DNA of 64,000 nucleotides from NCBI GenBank assembly GCA_009392815.1, contig VFFS01000055.1, positions 1 to 64,000 on the forward strand, read 5' to 3'. The stretch's first letter is position 1. Each line of letters begins with the position of its first letter. The stretch is from SAR202 cluster bacterium. Its GTDB lineage: Bacteria; Chloroflexota; Dehalococcoidia; Lucifugimonadales; UBA826. Below the pieces are notes generated by a model that was not told the DNA's origin, did no database searches, and saw only the letters and a list, made by a program, of their open reading frames with translations. The position numbers were made by a program, and so were the translations under genes. Shown here piece by piece: positions 35,497 to 44,823 of this stretch.

Positions 35497-36318
35497 TTGA
35501 CTAACCAACCCCTTCATTTTTCAGACCACATCGATACTTGGAAATCCTTGATAGGTTGTCATAAACCCGCCTTGATAGTCGACTTCGATGGCACACTTTC
35601 AGAGCTTAAACCTGATCCTTCAGACGCCGCCATCGATCCTGTATGCCTTACTCTTCTTAGGAAGCTAGATACATTTTTACCGCTTATTGCCGTTGTTTCT
35701 GGGAGATCTGTAACAGACCTAAAAACCAAAATTCAACTTAAATCAGTTGAATTATATGGAAACCACGGTGCTGAAAAATTCATTTCCGGAAAATATATAT
35801 CCCAATCAAATACAGAAGTGGATTTTAGCCATATTAGTGAACTGCTAACTTTTCTAAAATCAGAAGTATGTCTGCCTGGATTATTTTTTGAGGACAAGAC
35901 CTTTAGTGCCTCTGTCCATTATCGAATCTCTGAAGATCATGATTTAGTCAGAAAAAAATTGACTGAGGCCCTAAGATTAGCACCAAATATAGATAATTTA
36001 GAAATTTTCTGGGGAAGAGAAATTCTAGAAATACGACCAACCGCTCAATTAAACAAAGGCTATGCAATACAAGATATATATGAGCGCCACCAACCTAAAT
36101 CTATGGTATTTGTCGGAGACGATACAACCGATATAGACGGCCTCGCACATTTAACTAAATTAAGAAACAGTGGACTAATTATGGGGCTTGCCGTAGCTGT
36201 TAAATCCAGCTCTGTGAACCAAAACCTACTTCGGATGGCGGACACATACGTCGAAGACATAGATGGGGTACGTAATCTACTGAATTGGATGCTTAAAAAT
36301 TGGTCCCCCGACATTTAA
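35497..36318 (+). CDS. otsB: trehalose-6-phosphate phosphatase
   Basis: 273-residue HAD-superfamily phosphatase of the OtsB family. Motif I is DFDGTLS, followed by the GNHGAE segment specific to trehalose phosphatases and the late FVGDDTTDIDG motif. It removes phosphate from trehalose-6-phosphate to make the osmolyte trehalose. No otsA is nearby, so the synthase would have to be elsewhere. Start is TTG. Confidence 0.9.
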   Translation: MTNQPLHFSDHIDTWKSLIGCHKPALIVDFDGTLSELKPDPSDAAIDPVCLTLLRKLDTFLPLIAVVSGRSVTDLKTKIQLKSVELYGNHGAEKFISGKYISQSNTEVDFSHISELLTFLKSEVCLPGLFFEDKTFSASVHYRISEDHDLVRKKLTEALRLAPNIDNLEIFWGREILEIRPTAQLNKGYAIQDIYERHQPKSMVFVGDDTTDIDGLAHLTKLRNSGLIMGLAVAVKSSSVNQNLLRMADTYVEDIDGVRNLLNWMLKNWSPDI

Positions 36319-36467
36319 TCATGGGATAATGACCATTACTTACTTGACATATATTTTTATCATTTGCTAGCCTGATCTAAATTGGACGATCCTCCTAGTA
36401 GTACGACAATAACATTATTTTTTTCAGAGCTACTTCATGCGCTCAAGGTGTGCTGTCGAGTTGATTA

Positions 36468-37832
36468 ATGACTAGGAACGAAACATCTCTGGATATCACT
36501 GCTATTGTGTTGGCCGCTGGAAACGGTTCCAGGATGAAATCTCAGACGCCTAAACCACTCCATAAGGTTTGCGGACGAGAAATGCTCAACATGGTTCTCG
36601 ATTCAGTAGAACTCAGCGGCATAAAGTCTTCAGTCACGATAGTGCCTTGTGATCATCAGCTTTTCAAACGCTCAGTTGGAGATCGGACAAAATTTGAAAT
36701 TCAAAACCAACCGAAAGGTACTGGTCATGCCCTACTTCAGGCAAAAAGATTAGCTAATAATTCCTCTCACATATTGGTTATTAACGGAGACATCCCACTC
36801 ATAACCTCAGAAACCCTATCCGAACTCGTATATATCCATCAAGAGAAAAAATCCACCGCCACATTCCTAACCGCCAGAAAAAATAATCCGTCGGGGTCAG
36901 GCAGAGTCATTAGGACATCCACTGGGGCCGTGAAAGCAATAGTGGAGGAAGAAGAAGCAGACAGCGACATAAAAAATATTACTGAAGTAAACTGTGGTGT
37001 TTATTGCTTCACATCGCCTTGGGTTTGGTCCGCACTTGATTCACTCAAACCTTCCACAACTAATGAATTTTATATTACCGATTTAGTAGCTTTGGCAGTG
37101 GCACAAAACCACACTGTAGAAACTCTACAAACTCCCCAGGAAAGCGAAGTTATGAACATAAATAACAGGCTACAACTGGCTGAAGCAGAGTCTATTCTCC
37201 AAAGTCGCATTAGATCTAAATGGATGGAGTCTGGGGTCACCATGATTGACCCTAAATCAACATATATAGATCAGGACGTTTACATAGGTAAAGACACATC
37301 TATATTCCCCAACACTCATATTCAAAGTGGATCCAATATAGGACAAAGTTGTCGGATAGGTCCAGATACCACGGTCAAATCTTCAAATATTGGACACAAA
37401 TCCAAAATAACACATTCATTCGTTGAGGACGCTAGTTTAGGGGAAAATGTGTCTGTAGGTCCTTTTAGTCGCATTAGAGATGGCACCACCCTAGAAAATA
37501 ATGTGTATGTTGGCAACCATGTCGAAATTAAGAACAGCACATTAGGTGAAGAAACTAAATGTGGTCATTTCAGTTATATAGGTGACGCGATTATTGGAAG
37601 AAATGTTAACGTAGGTGCCGGAACAATAACCTGCAATTATGATGGGATTTCAAAACACTCAACGGTAATAGGAAACTATGCTTTCATTGGTTCCAACACT
37701 ATGATCGTGGCTCCAGTTGTTATAGGTGATAACGCAGTAACTGGAACTGGTTCCATAGTAAACAAAAATGTACCTGAAGGAGCGAAAGCCATAGGGGCGC
37801 CCATAAGAATAATAAAAGGAGAGAGGTCTTAA
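36468..37832 (+). CDS. glmU: bifunctional UDP-GlcNAc pyrophosphorylase / glucosamine-1-phosphate acetyltransferase
   Basis: 454-residue GlmU. The N-terminal nucleotidyltransferase has VLAAGNGSRMKSQTPKPLHK, and the C-terminal left-handed beta-helix runs from about residue 255, ending with the acetyltransferase NAVTGTGSIVNKNVPEGA region. The acetyltransferase active-site block (GNHVEIKNSTLGE, CNYDG) is complete. It makes UDP-GlcNAc for envelope polysaccharides. A TTGACA at 36344-36349 upstream may be a -35 box, with a poor -10. Confidence 0.95.
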   Translation: MTRNETSLDITAIVLAAGNGSRMKSQTPKPLHKVCGREMLNMVLDSVELSGIKSSVTIVPCDHQLFKRSVGDRTKFEIQNQPKGTGHALLQAKRLANNSSHILVINGDIPLITSETLSELVYIHQEKKSTATFLTARKNNPSGSGRVIRTSTGAVKAIVEEEEADSDIKNITEVNCGVYCFTSPWVWSALDSLKPSTTNEFYITDLVALAVAQNHTVETLQTPQESEVMNINNRLQLAEAESILQSRIRSKWMESGVTMIDPKSTYIDQDVYIGKDTSIFPNTHIQSGSNIGQSCRIGPDTTVKSSNIGHKSKITHSFVEDASLGENVSVGPFSRIRDGTTLENNVYVGNHVEIKNSTLGEETKCGHFSYIGDAIIGRNVNVGAGTITCNYDGISKHSTVIGNYAFIGSNTMIVAPVVIGDNAVTGTGSIVNKNVPEGAKAIGAPIRIIKGERS

Positions 37833-37838
37833 CCCGCA

Positions 37839-39122
37839 TTGGATTTGAACATAAATAACGAAAATCTGCCCGTCATAATATTCATCATTTCCATTATCTT
37901 ATACGGAACAATTGGAATTATTCAGTCCGCTTTATCCTCTGTTACAAGAGAAACAGTCTATGTGTGGAAAAGTGAAGGAAGAAATCGGGCAGAAAATTTA
38001 GAATCTCTACTCAGAAGATTTGATCAATGTAAATCAGCATTTGCCATACTAAAAGCTACCACCCTAGCTTTATCAATTGTTGCGGCGAACCTAGTGCTCA
38101 ATAAAGCAATCAGTCAAACTGATTGGGGCATAGCCCACGCCCTCATTACTACAGCTGCAACTCTCTTAGGTCTTGGCATTTTAGAAACTATTGTCAAAAC
38201 CTGTGTTGGCCCAAGAGGACCATTAGTTGCAACTTGGCTGTCAGGATTTACTGCATTTGTCGGAATCCTTTTAAGCCCTATTACCAGGTCCCAGGAACGA
38301 ATCATAGAGATAGGTTCAGCTTCTACCGAGGAGGAATCAGCCACTGCGAACAATTCGGATGGTATATCCATGCGCCTAGACGATGAAGGTGAACCACTGG
38401 AAGAGCATGAAGTTCGGATGATTAGAGGAGTCTTTCAACTTGATAAAACCATCGCGCGAGAAATAATGGTACCGCGAGTTGACATGACGTGCGCGGAAGT
38501 CTCCACCTCTCTCGACGAAGTAGCAAATATTATGTTATCCAGTGGCCACAGCAAGTTACCTGTCTATAAAGATGAATTGGATCACATCGAGGGCATTGCA
38601 CACTCTATGGACATATTAAGGTTTATGTCTGATCCTTCTAACCTACAAGCTTCTGATCTCACAAGATTTCTGAGACCAGTCTTGTATGTGCCAGAATCAA
38701 AAACTCTCGAAGATCTTCTAACCGAATTCCAAGAGAAAAGAATGCAGATGGCGGTCGTAGTAGATGAATATGGAGGGGTCTCAGGTTTGGCAACGGTAGA
38801 GGATCTTGTGGAAGAAATTGTAGGAGAACTACACGATGAGTTCGACCGTGGTGGCCCGAAAATCAGAAAAATTAGTGATTCAGAGTACTTTATGGATGCG
38901 GGGACAGATATTGATGATGTTTCTGAAATAGTTAATGTTTCTTTCGAAGGGGATGGCTTCGACACGATAGGAGGATTTGTCCTACATCAACTAGGTAAAA
39001 TTCCAAGCCCTGGAGACCAAGTCAAGTATCAAAATATACGGATTGAGATCATATCAACTACAGGTAGACGTGTTAGATCCCTACGGATAAGGAAATCATC
39101 ACACAAGTCTGATATACAGTGA
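37839..39122 (+). CDS. CNNM/HlyC-CorC-type membrane protein with CBS pair
   Basis: 427 residues: an N-terminal DUF21 membrane domain (three or four helices, to about residue 150), then a CBS pair (IMVPRVDMTCAEV ... GIAHSMDIL and VVDEYGGVSGLATVEDLVEEIVGE) and a C-terminal CorC_HlyC domain (GTDIDDVSEIV onward). Homologues act in Mg2+/Co2+ export or homeostasis. Start is TTG six bases after glmU. The stop codon lies in a small hairpin. Confidence 0.92.
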   Translation: MDLNINNENLPVIIFIISIILYGTIGIIQSALSSVTRETVYVWKSEGRNRAENLESLLRRFDQCKSAFAILKATTLALSIVAANLVLNKAISQTDWGIAHALITTAATLLGLGILETIVKTCVGPRGPLVATWLSGFTAFVGILLSPITRSQERIIEIGSASTEEESATANNSDGISMRLDDEGEPLEEHEVRMIRGVFQLDKTIAREIMVPRVDMTCAEVSTSLDEVANIMLSSGHSKLPVYKDELDHIEGIAHSMDILRFMSDPSNLQASDLTRFLRPVLYVPESKTLEDLLTEFQEKRMQMAVVVDEYGGVSGLATVEDLVEEIVGELHDEFDRGGPKIRKISDSEYFMDAGTDIDDVSEIVNVSFEGDGFDTIGGFVLHQLGKIPSPGDQVKYQNIRIEIISTTGRRVRSLRIRKSSHKSDIQ

Positions 39123-39134
39123 CCCAAAGGGTCA
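39120..39134 (+). terminator. small perfect hairpin containing the CNNM-type stop codon
   Basis: TGACCC pairs with GGGTCA around an AAA loop, and the TGA stop is the first three bases of the stem. A stronger terminator follows 60 bases further on. Confidence 0.4.
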
Positions 39135-39197
39135 ATCCTTGCTGATGGATTTAATCCTCTTTACTGTGTTTGCAGCATGTTTAACGAGTTTACCAAC

Positions 39198-39247
39198 AAT
39201 AAAAAAAGGAGCCCCGAACCTTTATAGCCAGGGCTCCCTTTTTTATT
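39198..39247. terminator. strong bidirectional intrinsic terminator
   Basis: Two 17-base arms (39198-39214 and 39231-39247) are complementary at 16 positions, with a GGAGCCC/GGGCTCC core flanked by A7 and T6 runs. It therefore works as a stem plus U-tract in both directions. It lies between the convergent CNNM-type and collagen-like genes. It is the only clear intrinsic terminator I see in the window. Confidence 0.92.
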
Positions 39248-39277
39248 GTCGATCCAAATTAGATCTAAATCACATCA

Positions 39278-40114
39278 TTAATCTTTAGAAGCAACCAAGA
39301 ATGGTGCCGTGGCTTCAGATCCATCTGAACCAATCGCGGTTAGAGTGTAAACACCCTCACTTAGTCCAACTGCAACCTCTACCTGAAATGCGCCGTTCTT
39401 ATTGGCTTCCGCACCGGCAAGTATATTCCCACCAGCCCACAAACTTATCATCTCTCCCTTATTAAACCCTGACCCGTATGCCACAGTAGTTTCACCCGGA
39501 GATCCCGGACTTATCGCCAAGTTGGAAGAAGGAGAAGTCGCCGCTACAGCGTCGTCACTTATGACGATGGCTGTGCTGGCCACACTCCCTGATCCTCCCG
39601 TAGCCTCCAATGTCGCGGCTCCACCAGCTCGCGAGATAACATTGCTATCTTCACTGATTGATGCGAAGGTGACCTCAAACGCTCCTGCGCCATTAGCCGC
39701 AACTTGAGCGCCACGACCACCACCAACAATCACAGACAAATTTTCATCCACATGGAGTTGAATAATAACGGCCTCGCCAGCCTCAAATCCACCACCTGTA
39801 ACGGTGAGTTCATCACCCATGCCGACAGATGAACTGCTCGCGGACAAGCTAGCCTTCGGGATTGCCGGGGCATCAGCACCGGGAGCACCGGCAGGACCTT
39901 GTGGTCCGGGAGCACCAGGAGCACCAGGATTACCCGGGAGACCAGGCAGACCAGGCTCACCTTGAGGGCCCGCAGACCCAGGGGCACCAGGATTACCTGG
40001 GTTACCTGGAAGACCGGGAGAACCAGGATCTCCTTGACAACCCACTAGAGCAATTATTACTACTGAGAAAACCAGGGCTGTCACCAGTCCCCGCACATTT
40101 ATTAGCTTTCTCAT
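39278..40114 (-). CDS. collagen-like lipoprotein
   Basis: 278-residue surface lipoprotein: hydrophobic signal with lipobox (ALVGC, Cys26), then 18 uninterrupted Gly-x-y triplets (residues 28-81) rich in Pro at x and y, then about 195 residues of Ala/Gly-rich beta-sandwich-like sequence with two repeats of the [15 protein letters not shown] / [15 protein letters not shown] type, similar to IPT/TIG-like folds. The collagen part should trimerise. It has a strong AGAGGGGG ribosome site, a near-consensus promoter and a strong terminator, so it is probably an abundant, single-gene transcript. The function may be adhesion or surface structure. Confidence 0.88.
   Translation of the reverse strand: MRKLINVRGLVTALVFSVVIIALVGCQGDPGSPGLPGNPGNPGAPGSAGPQGEPGLPGLPGNPGAPGAPGPQGPAGAPGADAPAIPKASLSASSSSVGMGDELTVTGGGFEAGEAVIIQLHVDENLSVIVGGGRGAQVAANGAGAFEVTFASISEDSNVISRAGGAATLEATGGSGSVASTAIVISDDAVAATSPSSNLAISPGSPGETTVAYGSGFNKGEMISLWAGGNILAGAEANKNGAFQVEVAVGLSEGVYTLTAIGSDGSEATAPFLVASKD
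39872..40033 (-). repeat. Gly-x-y triplet repeat region (18 triplets)
   Basis: GC-rich 9-base periodic sequence coding the collagen-like stalk. Local base composition is far above that of the neighbouring genes because of Gly and Pro codons, and several 18-27 base stretches recur almost exactly. Confidence 0.85.
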
Positions 40115-40209
40115 TTGACCCCCTCTTCTACATGGAGAATCCAGATTTGTACTAGCCCAACAAGTAGCGCCGCAATGCCGACGCCTGTTCCGGTCGCTGA
40201 AACCAACAA
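40111..40209 (-). CDS. possible 32-codon hydrophobic leader peptide upstream of the collagen-like gene
   Basis: An open frame from TTG 40209 reads a small protein with one likely membrane segment ([15 protein letters not shown]) and a charged end. Its TGA overlaps the ATG of the collagen-like gene as ATGA, the geometry of translational coupling. The predicted transcript start is only about ten bases upstream. There is no clear ribosome site, so it may be fortuitous. Confidence 0.25.
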   Translation of the reverse strand: MLVSATGTGVGIAALLVGLVQIWILHVEEGVK

Positions 40210-40224
40210 CTCACGAACGGTCCC

Positions 40225-40254
40225 ATCATATTAATCACTATAAGGCGATGTCAA
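40225..40254 (-). promoter_or_regulatory. near-consensus sigma-70 promoter of the collagen-like gene
   Basis: On the minus strand, TTGACA (40249-40254) and TATGAT (40225-40230) are separated by 18 bases. This is the best promoter match in the window. Transcription would start near 40218, leaving a leader of about 104 bases. Confidence 0.65.
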
Positions 40255-40462
40255 GACATTTTGACCTCTACTTTAGGCAGTGATAATCCCTGCCTCCCGC
40301 ATGCAGGTTATCGACATAACAAACACCACCCAAATACACACAGCAATTCTGGGAAAAAGACTCCAAATTCACAGCAAGATTTCGAGCTTAGGCTGTTATA
40401 CTTAGGCAGTTAAATAAGAAAAGATTTATGGCAGCATTTTTAATTCACAAGGGTAATATTAG
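40255..40462. other. intergenic region between divergent collagen-like and exchanger genes
   Basis: No gene seen. It contains an imperfect hairpin: 40282-40293 pairs with 40303-40312, ten pairs with a two-base bulge and a CTCCCGCAT-type loop. No U-run follows, so it may be an operator or a leader structure for the exchanger gene. A TTGACC at 40261-40266 could be a -35 box for the plus strand. Confidence 0.4.
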
Positions 40463-41710
40463 ATGAATGAGAACGTGAAAAAGAGCTACACATCTTCATG
40501 GATCACAATGGGTATCTTTGCAGCCCTAGGGATACCATCATTTATCATAGTCTTCGCTAATCTCCACTTCGATCCAGTTCTATTGGCGTTCATATTCGGT
40601 ATGGGTATTGTGGGCGGCGCCTTCCTAATATCTTGGGGTGCAGAAGCGGCCCAGGTAGACATATCTGCCTCATTTGCTATCGCTATACTTGCTTTAATCG
40701 CCATACTCCCAGAGTACGCTGTTGAAGCAGTTTTGGCATGGGATGCAGGGCAATCATACCTGGAAGCCTCCGCTGCGGGACAAGTTTTTAGTGCGGGCAG
40801 CGCCGTCACAGACGAAATGGAACGTGTGGCAGCGAACGTGACGGGTGCAAACAGGTTACTTATTGGCCTTGGCTGGTCCGCTGTAATATTAATATTTTGG
40901 CTTAAGAGGCGTTCTACTCTAAACATCAGAGGCACGATGGGACTAGAGATAATAATGCTTATAATAGCAACCCTGGTCACATTTCTTATATTCTTTATGC
41001 AGCAAGTACATATCGTCGTGGCAGTTGCTTTAATTGCACTCTACCTCGTATATCTGTGGATAAGCTCTACTAAAGAAGCAGAAGAACCTGAACTTATGGG
41101 CCCTTCTCTTGCTATTGGTGAACAGAGCAAAATAGTGAGACGCCTGCTAGTACTTGGACTGTTTCTTTATGCTGCGATAGTAATCATTGTTGCAGCCCAT
41201 CCATTCGTCCATGCACTGGTTGAAAGCGGTTTGGAACTCGGCATAGACGAATTTATCCTCATACAATGGATAGCGCCATTAGCCTCCGAATCACCCGAAA
41301 TAATAATAGCTGTGTTATTCAGTCTTAGAGCTAACGCTATTGCAGGACTCACAACCCTAATATCCGCTGAAGTCAATCAATTAACTTTGCTTGTCGGGAG
41401 CATGGTAGGTGTATTTAGCCTGTCGGCAGGAGAGTTATTACATTTTCCTCTAAATCACATGCAATCTGTCGAATTTTTATTAACAGGTGCAGTATCAGCA
41501 TTAGGTGTAATGTTTGTCATCAGCCGGGTTATTAGTTGGAAAGCAGGTCTAATACTCCTAGTATTATTTATAGCCCATTTGCCTTTCACCGACTCGTCAG
41601 AAAGACTCTATTTTACCTACATATATCTCGCCCTAGCCTTACTGTATGGAATTTACAATTTATACCTATGGAGGTCCGGAGAACTTTCAAGCAAGAATGC
41701 CTCAGATTAA
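40463..41710 (+). CDS. sodium/calcium exchanger-family membrane protein
   Basis: 415-residue CaCA-superfamily antiporter with about ten or eleven helices and two inverted repeats. The alpha repeats are recognisable by IAILPEYAVEAVLAW in the first half and ASESPEIIIAVLFSLRANA in the second; their acidic residues bind the cation. A hydrophilic loop lies near residues 197-220. It probably exchanges Ca2+ or another cation for Na+ or H+. Starts with ATG; an imperfect five-pair hairpin spans its stop. Confidence 0.85.
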   Translation: MNENVKKSYTSSWITMGIFAALGIPSFIIVFANLHFDPVLLAFIFGMGIVGGAFLISWGAEAAQVDISASFAIAILALIAILPEYAVEAVLAWDAGQSYLEASAAGQVFSAGSAVTDEMERVAANVTGANRLLIGLGWSAVILIFWLKRRSTLNIRGTMGLEIIMLIIATLVTFLIFFMQQVHIVVAVALIALYLVYLWISSTKEAEEPELMGPSLAIGEQSKIVRRLLVLGLFLYAAIVIIVAAHPFVHALVESGLELGIDEFILIQWIAPLASESPEIIIAVLFSLRANAIAGLTTLISAEVNQLTLLVGSMVGVFSLSAGELLHFPLNHMQSVEFLLTGAVSALGVMFVISRVISWKAGLILLVLFIAHLPFTDSSERLYFTYIYLALALLYGIYNLYLWRSGELSSKNASD

Positions 41711-41757
41711 CAATCTCTTGTAACTTAGACAGTGGCAATATATATCCCAATTCCTGC

Positions 41758-41832
41758 GCCCCTGTAGCTCAGCGGATAGAGCACTGGCCTCCGGAGCCAG
41801 GTGCGCGGGTTCGAGTCCCGCCGGGGGTACCA
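41758..41832 (+). tRNA. tRNA-Arg (CCG anticodon)
   Basis: The cloverleaf folds fully: acceptor 41758-41764 pairs with 41822-41828 (two G-U pairs), D-arm GCTC/GAGC, anticodon stem CTGGC/GCCAG with loop CTCCGGA, and T-arm GCGGG-TTCGAGT-CCCGC. The anticodon CCG is at 41791-41793 and reads the Arg codon CGG. The 3' CCA is encoded. Confidence 0.96.
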
Positions 41833-41879
41833 GCGACTTCCCACTCTTGATCTTCGTACTCAGTAACTGGATGAATAAC

Positions 41880-42767
41880 CTATATCTCTTCAGGAATCCA
41901 CTTGGCCGGTTGAGTCGAAAGATTTTCCATTCCAGTCTCTTTGCAAAGTTGCGAAAACAGCACCTTGTGTGCTCCTTTCCATTCCAAATCCAAAACAGTT
42001 TCAACTATTGGAACATCGAGTCTCAGCGTAGCTAACTTCTTATAGAGTGCGACATCTTTACGATGCTCTTCAAGGCTGAGACCTAAAGCAGCTGCAGACC
42101 TGACCGTTACATCCCATAATCGGTAATCTGAAGGTATCTGCTCGATATAATGATACCTAGCCAGTAGAGTAGAACTAGATTTTGCTCCCCATTTAGGTAT
42201 ACCAGGAATGCCATCAGATGTATCCCCCATTAAAGCCAAATAGTCTGGAATAGATTTCGGAGCCACACCAAATTTATTTTTTACGCCCTCTTCATCAAGC
42301 ACTCGATCCCTTCTACGATCCAAACATACTACCTTTTTACCCCTGACCGCTTGCGCCAAGTCTTTGTCAGGAGAACAAATCACTACTCTCTCTATTGAGG
42401 GATCTCTGCAATATTTTGCAGCGGCTGAACCTAGAGCATCGTCGGCCTCAAATTCCTGCATTGGCCAGCAGACAATACCCAAAGCGCTTACTGCTCTTTC
42501 AGCCAAAAGAAATTGCATTTTTAATTCCTCAGGAGTGGAAGATCCATCTTTGTAGTCAGGAAAAATTTCATTTCTAAACGATTCAACTTCGCTGTCAAAA
42601 GCAACTGCAATATGGGTGGTTTTATTAGCTCTTAACATTGAAAGTAGCGTTTGAATTAATCCTCGGACGGCGGATACATGCATTCCATCAGGAGCAATTC
42701 TGGGTGGCTGTCCAAAATGAGACCTAAACAATTCGTAGGTGCCATCGACTAAATGTACTTCTGTCAT
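41880..42767 (-). CDS. 5'-3' exonuclease / flap-endonuclease-like protein
   Basis: 295-residue stand-alone protein like the N-terminal domain of DNA polymerase I. Metal-binding acidic residues are visible in VDGTYELFR, VAFDSE, the EADDALGS block and SPDKDLAQ, and the helix-hairpin-helix GDTSDGIPGIPKWGAKSS is complete. It would remove RNA primers or flaps. No polymerase domain follows. It starts 16 bases after the 2-hydroxyacid dehydrogenase gene. The tRNA gene lies just beyond its 3' end on the other strand. Confidence 0.9.
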   Translation of the reverse strand: MTEVHLVDGTYELFRSHFGQPPRIAPDGMHVSAVRGLIQTLLSMLRANKTTHIAVAFDSEVESFRNEIFPDYKDGSSTPEELKMQFLLAERAVSALGIVCWPMQEFEADDALGSAAAKYCRDPSIERVVICSPDKDLAQAVRGKKVVCLDRRRDRVLDEEGVKNKFGVAPKSIPDYLALMGDTSDGIPGIPKWGAKSSSTLLARYHYIEQIPSDYRLWDVTVRSAAALGLSLEEHRKDVALYKKLATLRLDVPIVETVLDLEWKGAHKVLFSQLCKETGMENLSTQPAKWIPEEI

Positions 42768-42783
42768 GGAGCTTTTCGCTCAA

Positions 42784-43755
42784 CTAAAACCAATTGGACT
42801 TATCCACGATATTCATAAGTTGTTTCCCATCAGAAAATCTCTTGCAATTCTCCAGAAACAACTCTGTTCTCCTTTCTGGAAGATAAGGACCTTCTCCCGC
42901 AACATGCGGAGTAATTAAAATGCCTGGAGCAGTCCAAAGCGGATGATCTTTAGGAAGAGGTTCTATCTGAAAAACATCCAGCGCAGCTCCTCTTAGATCT
43001 CCTTCCCTGAGCCCTTCATTGAGATCATCCAAAACAACAGTAGCTCCCCTTCCAATATTTATAAAATACGCTTCATTTTTCATCTTGGAAAAGAACGTCT
43101 TGTCGAAGTAATTCTGTGTACGAGGCGTTTCAGGTACTGTACTCACGACAAAATTTGCCCTTGGAATCAAGAAATCAACTTCATCTGGATGAACAAGTTC
43201 ATCAACAAAATCCAGAGAATCTTCAACCCTTGGATCACTCGCTATCACTGTCATTCCAAAACTTTTGCATAAGCGTGCAGTTTCGGCACCTATGCCTCCA
43301 ATTCCAATTATCAACACAGTAGAATCCGGAAGATGAACAATCGGGTAGTTCGGTCTTCGCCACTCGCCTTTGATTTGATGCGGAAAATAAAGATTTAGAC
43401 CCCTTGCGAAGGCCAAAATAAAAGACAAAATATGAGTGCTTATATGGTCGTTGTAAATATCCCTTGTATTGGTCACAACGACATTGCTGCTAATCAAGTC
43501 GCTGTGATACCAGCCAGCGGGAGGCCCGGCTTGAGGGCATGCAAGCCATTTTAAATTGTTAGCATGCCTAAATATTGTAGGGCCTATATTCCCAAAAGCT
43601 GCGTCAACATCCCTAATAGACTCTATCGCTTCACCTTCTGAATCCGCTACTGTGACCTCAATATCTGGGATTAGGTTTTTCAGAGCTTCCGGCCATGTTT
43701 GTAAATTATGTTCCGGATGCCCGTCTGGAGCATAAAGTAGAAGCTTGAAACTCAT
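42784..43755 (-). CDS. D-2-hydroxyacid dehydrogenase (NAD-binding)
   Basis: 323-residue D-isomer-specific 2-hydroxyacid dehydrogenase. The Rossmann motif is IGIGGIGAETARL with an acidic strand end (ASDPR). Catalytic residues lie in NIGRG (Arg), FQIEPLP (Glu) and ITPHVAG (His). It oxidises or reduces a 2-hydroxy/2-oxo acid; which one is not clear (GhrA- or phosphoglycerate-type relatives). It sits 86 bases after the permease gene dppC-like and may be in the same transcript. Confidence 0.9.
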   Translation of the reverse strand: MSFKLLLYAPDGHPEHNLQTWPEALKNLIPDIEVTVADSEGEAIESIRDVDAAFGNIGPTIFRHANNLKWLACPQAGPPAGWYHSDLISSNVVVTNTRDIYNDHISTHILSFILAFARGLNLYFPHQIKGEWRRPNYPIVHLPDSTVLIIGIGGIGAETARLCKSFGMTVIASDPRVEDSLDFVDELVHPDEVDFLIPRANFVVSTVPETPRTQNYFDKTFFSKMKNEAYFINIGRGATVVLDDLNEGLREGDLRGAALDVFQIEPLPKDHPLWTAPGILITPHVAGEGPYLPERRTELFLENCKRFSDGKQLMNIVDKSNWF

Positions 43756-43841
43756 TAATGCACACCTCGATAAATGGAGTGGCCATATCCTAGCACCGAA
43801 AGAAATATATCTCTAATCGAATATATTCGCATTTCAGATTA

Positions 43842-44822
43842 CTAGCGCGTATGAGGATTCAATACGTCACTCAAAGCATCTCCAAGCAGATTCCAACAGA
43901 GTACCAACGACCATGCAACGAACCCAGGTGCAATAAGCATCCAAGGCACAACTCTTAGTGCACTTATACTACCTGCCTCCAAAAGCATGGTCCCAAGACT
44001 TGGTCTGGGAGGCTGAATACCAAGACCAAGCCAACTAAGGATAATTTCTGTTCCTACTAGGGCCCCCATGCCCATCGACACTGTGACTATAATCGGGCCA
44101 ATAGCGTTTGGTAATAGATGGACAAAAAGAACCCTGGGGGTCGATGCCCCGGCAGCGACTGCTGCATCAACATATTGGGTCTGTTTGAGAGACAAAACTT
44201 GACCCCGAACGAGACGAGCCATCCCTATCCATGAAAAGGAAACGAGAGCTAGTGCAACAACCAAATAGTCAGCAATACCAGTCTTCACTAGACCATCCAA
44301 AAAAGTATTATCTTCTAGCCAGTAGACAACTTCCAAAACCCGTTGACGTAATGTGGCCGCCAGAATAATTACAAGCAAAATATCGGGAAAAGACGCAAAT
44401 ACTTCTCCAATCCTCATGATCATAGAATCCGTCTTTCCACCAAAGTAACCAGAGATAAGACCAAGGGAAACCCCCAAAATAAGCCCCCCTGTTACCATCG
44501 TAACAACGGTAATGACGACCGTATTTTGTATTCCCCACAATACACGGCTTAAAACATCTCTACCCTTCATGTCAGTACCAGCCCAGTGTTGTAGAGTAGG
44601 TGACTCTCTAATGTGGAGGTAGTCTTGATCGTTATATTCATATGGAGCAATCCAGGGAGCAAGAATTCCAGCAAGATATATGAGAATTATTACTCCCAGG
44701 CATACCACTGCAAGTTTTTTGCGAAGTAGTCTTTCAAATGCCCTTCTTAAATGGCCTCGATTTTCCTCAAATCCAACCAAAGGTTTGGATATTGATGAAG
44801 CACCATCGTTCACTTTATTCAC
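43842..44822 (-). CDS. dipeptide/oligopeptide ABC transporter permease (DppC/OppC type)
   Basis: 326-residue permease with an N-terminal cytoplasmic and first-helix region followed by five helices. The inner-membrane EAA loop is AVAAGASTPRVLFVHLLPNAIGPI, and the GTDMKGRDVLSRVLWG segment is a DppC signature. It pairs with the DppB-type permease, which ends one base upstream. Substrate type is inferred from the adjacent family-5 binding protein. Confidence 0.94.
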   Translation of the reverse strand: MNKVNDGASSISKPLVGFEENRGHLRRAFERLLRKKLAVVCLGVIILIYLAGILAPWIAPYEYNDQDYLHIRESPTLQHWAGTDMKGRDVLSRVLWGIQNTVVITVVTMVTGGLILGVSLGLISGYFGGKTDSMIMRIGEVFASFPDILLVIILAATLRQRVLEVVYWLEDNTFLDGLVKTGIADYLVVALALVSFSWIGMARLVRGQVLSLKQTQYVDAAVAAGASTPRVLFVHLLPNAIGPIIVTVSMGMGALVGTEIILSWLGLGIQPPRPSLGTMLLEAGSISALRVVPWMLIAPGFVAWSLVLCWNLLGDALSDVLNPHTR

Positions 44823-44823
44823 C

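Noticed and set aside
39402-40155. Plus-strand reading frames antisense to the collagen-like gene
   Set aside because: They arise from the Gly/Pro-rich periodic composition of the true gene and have low-complexity translations.
41758-42767. Integration site for a mobile element at tRNA-Arg
   Set aside because: No integrase, no duplicated tRNA 3' end and ordinary housekeeping genes on both sides.
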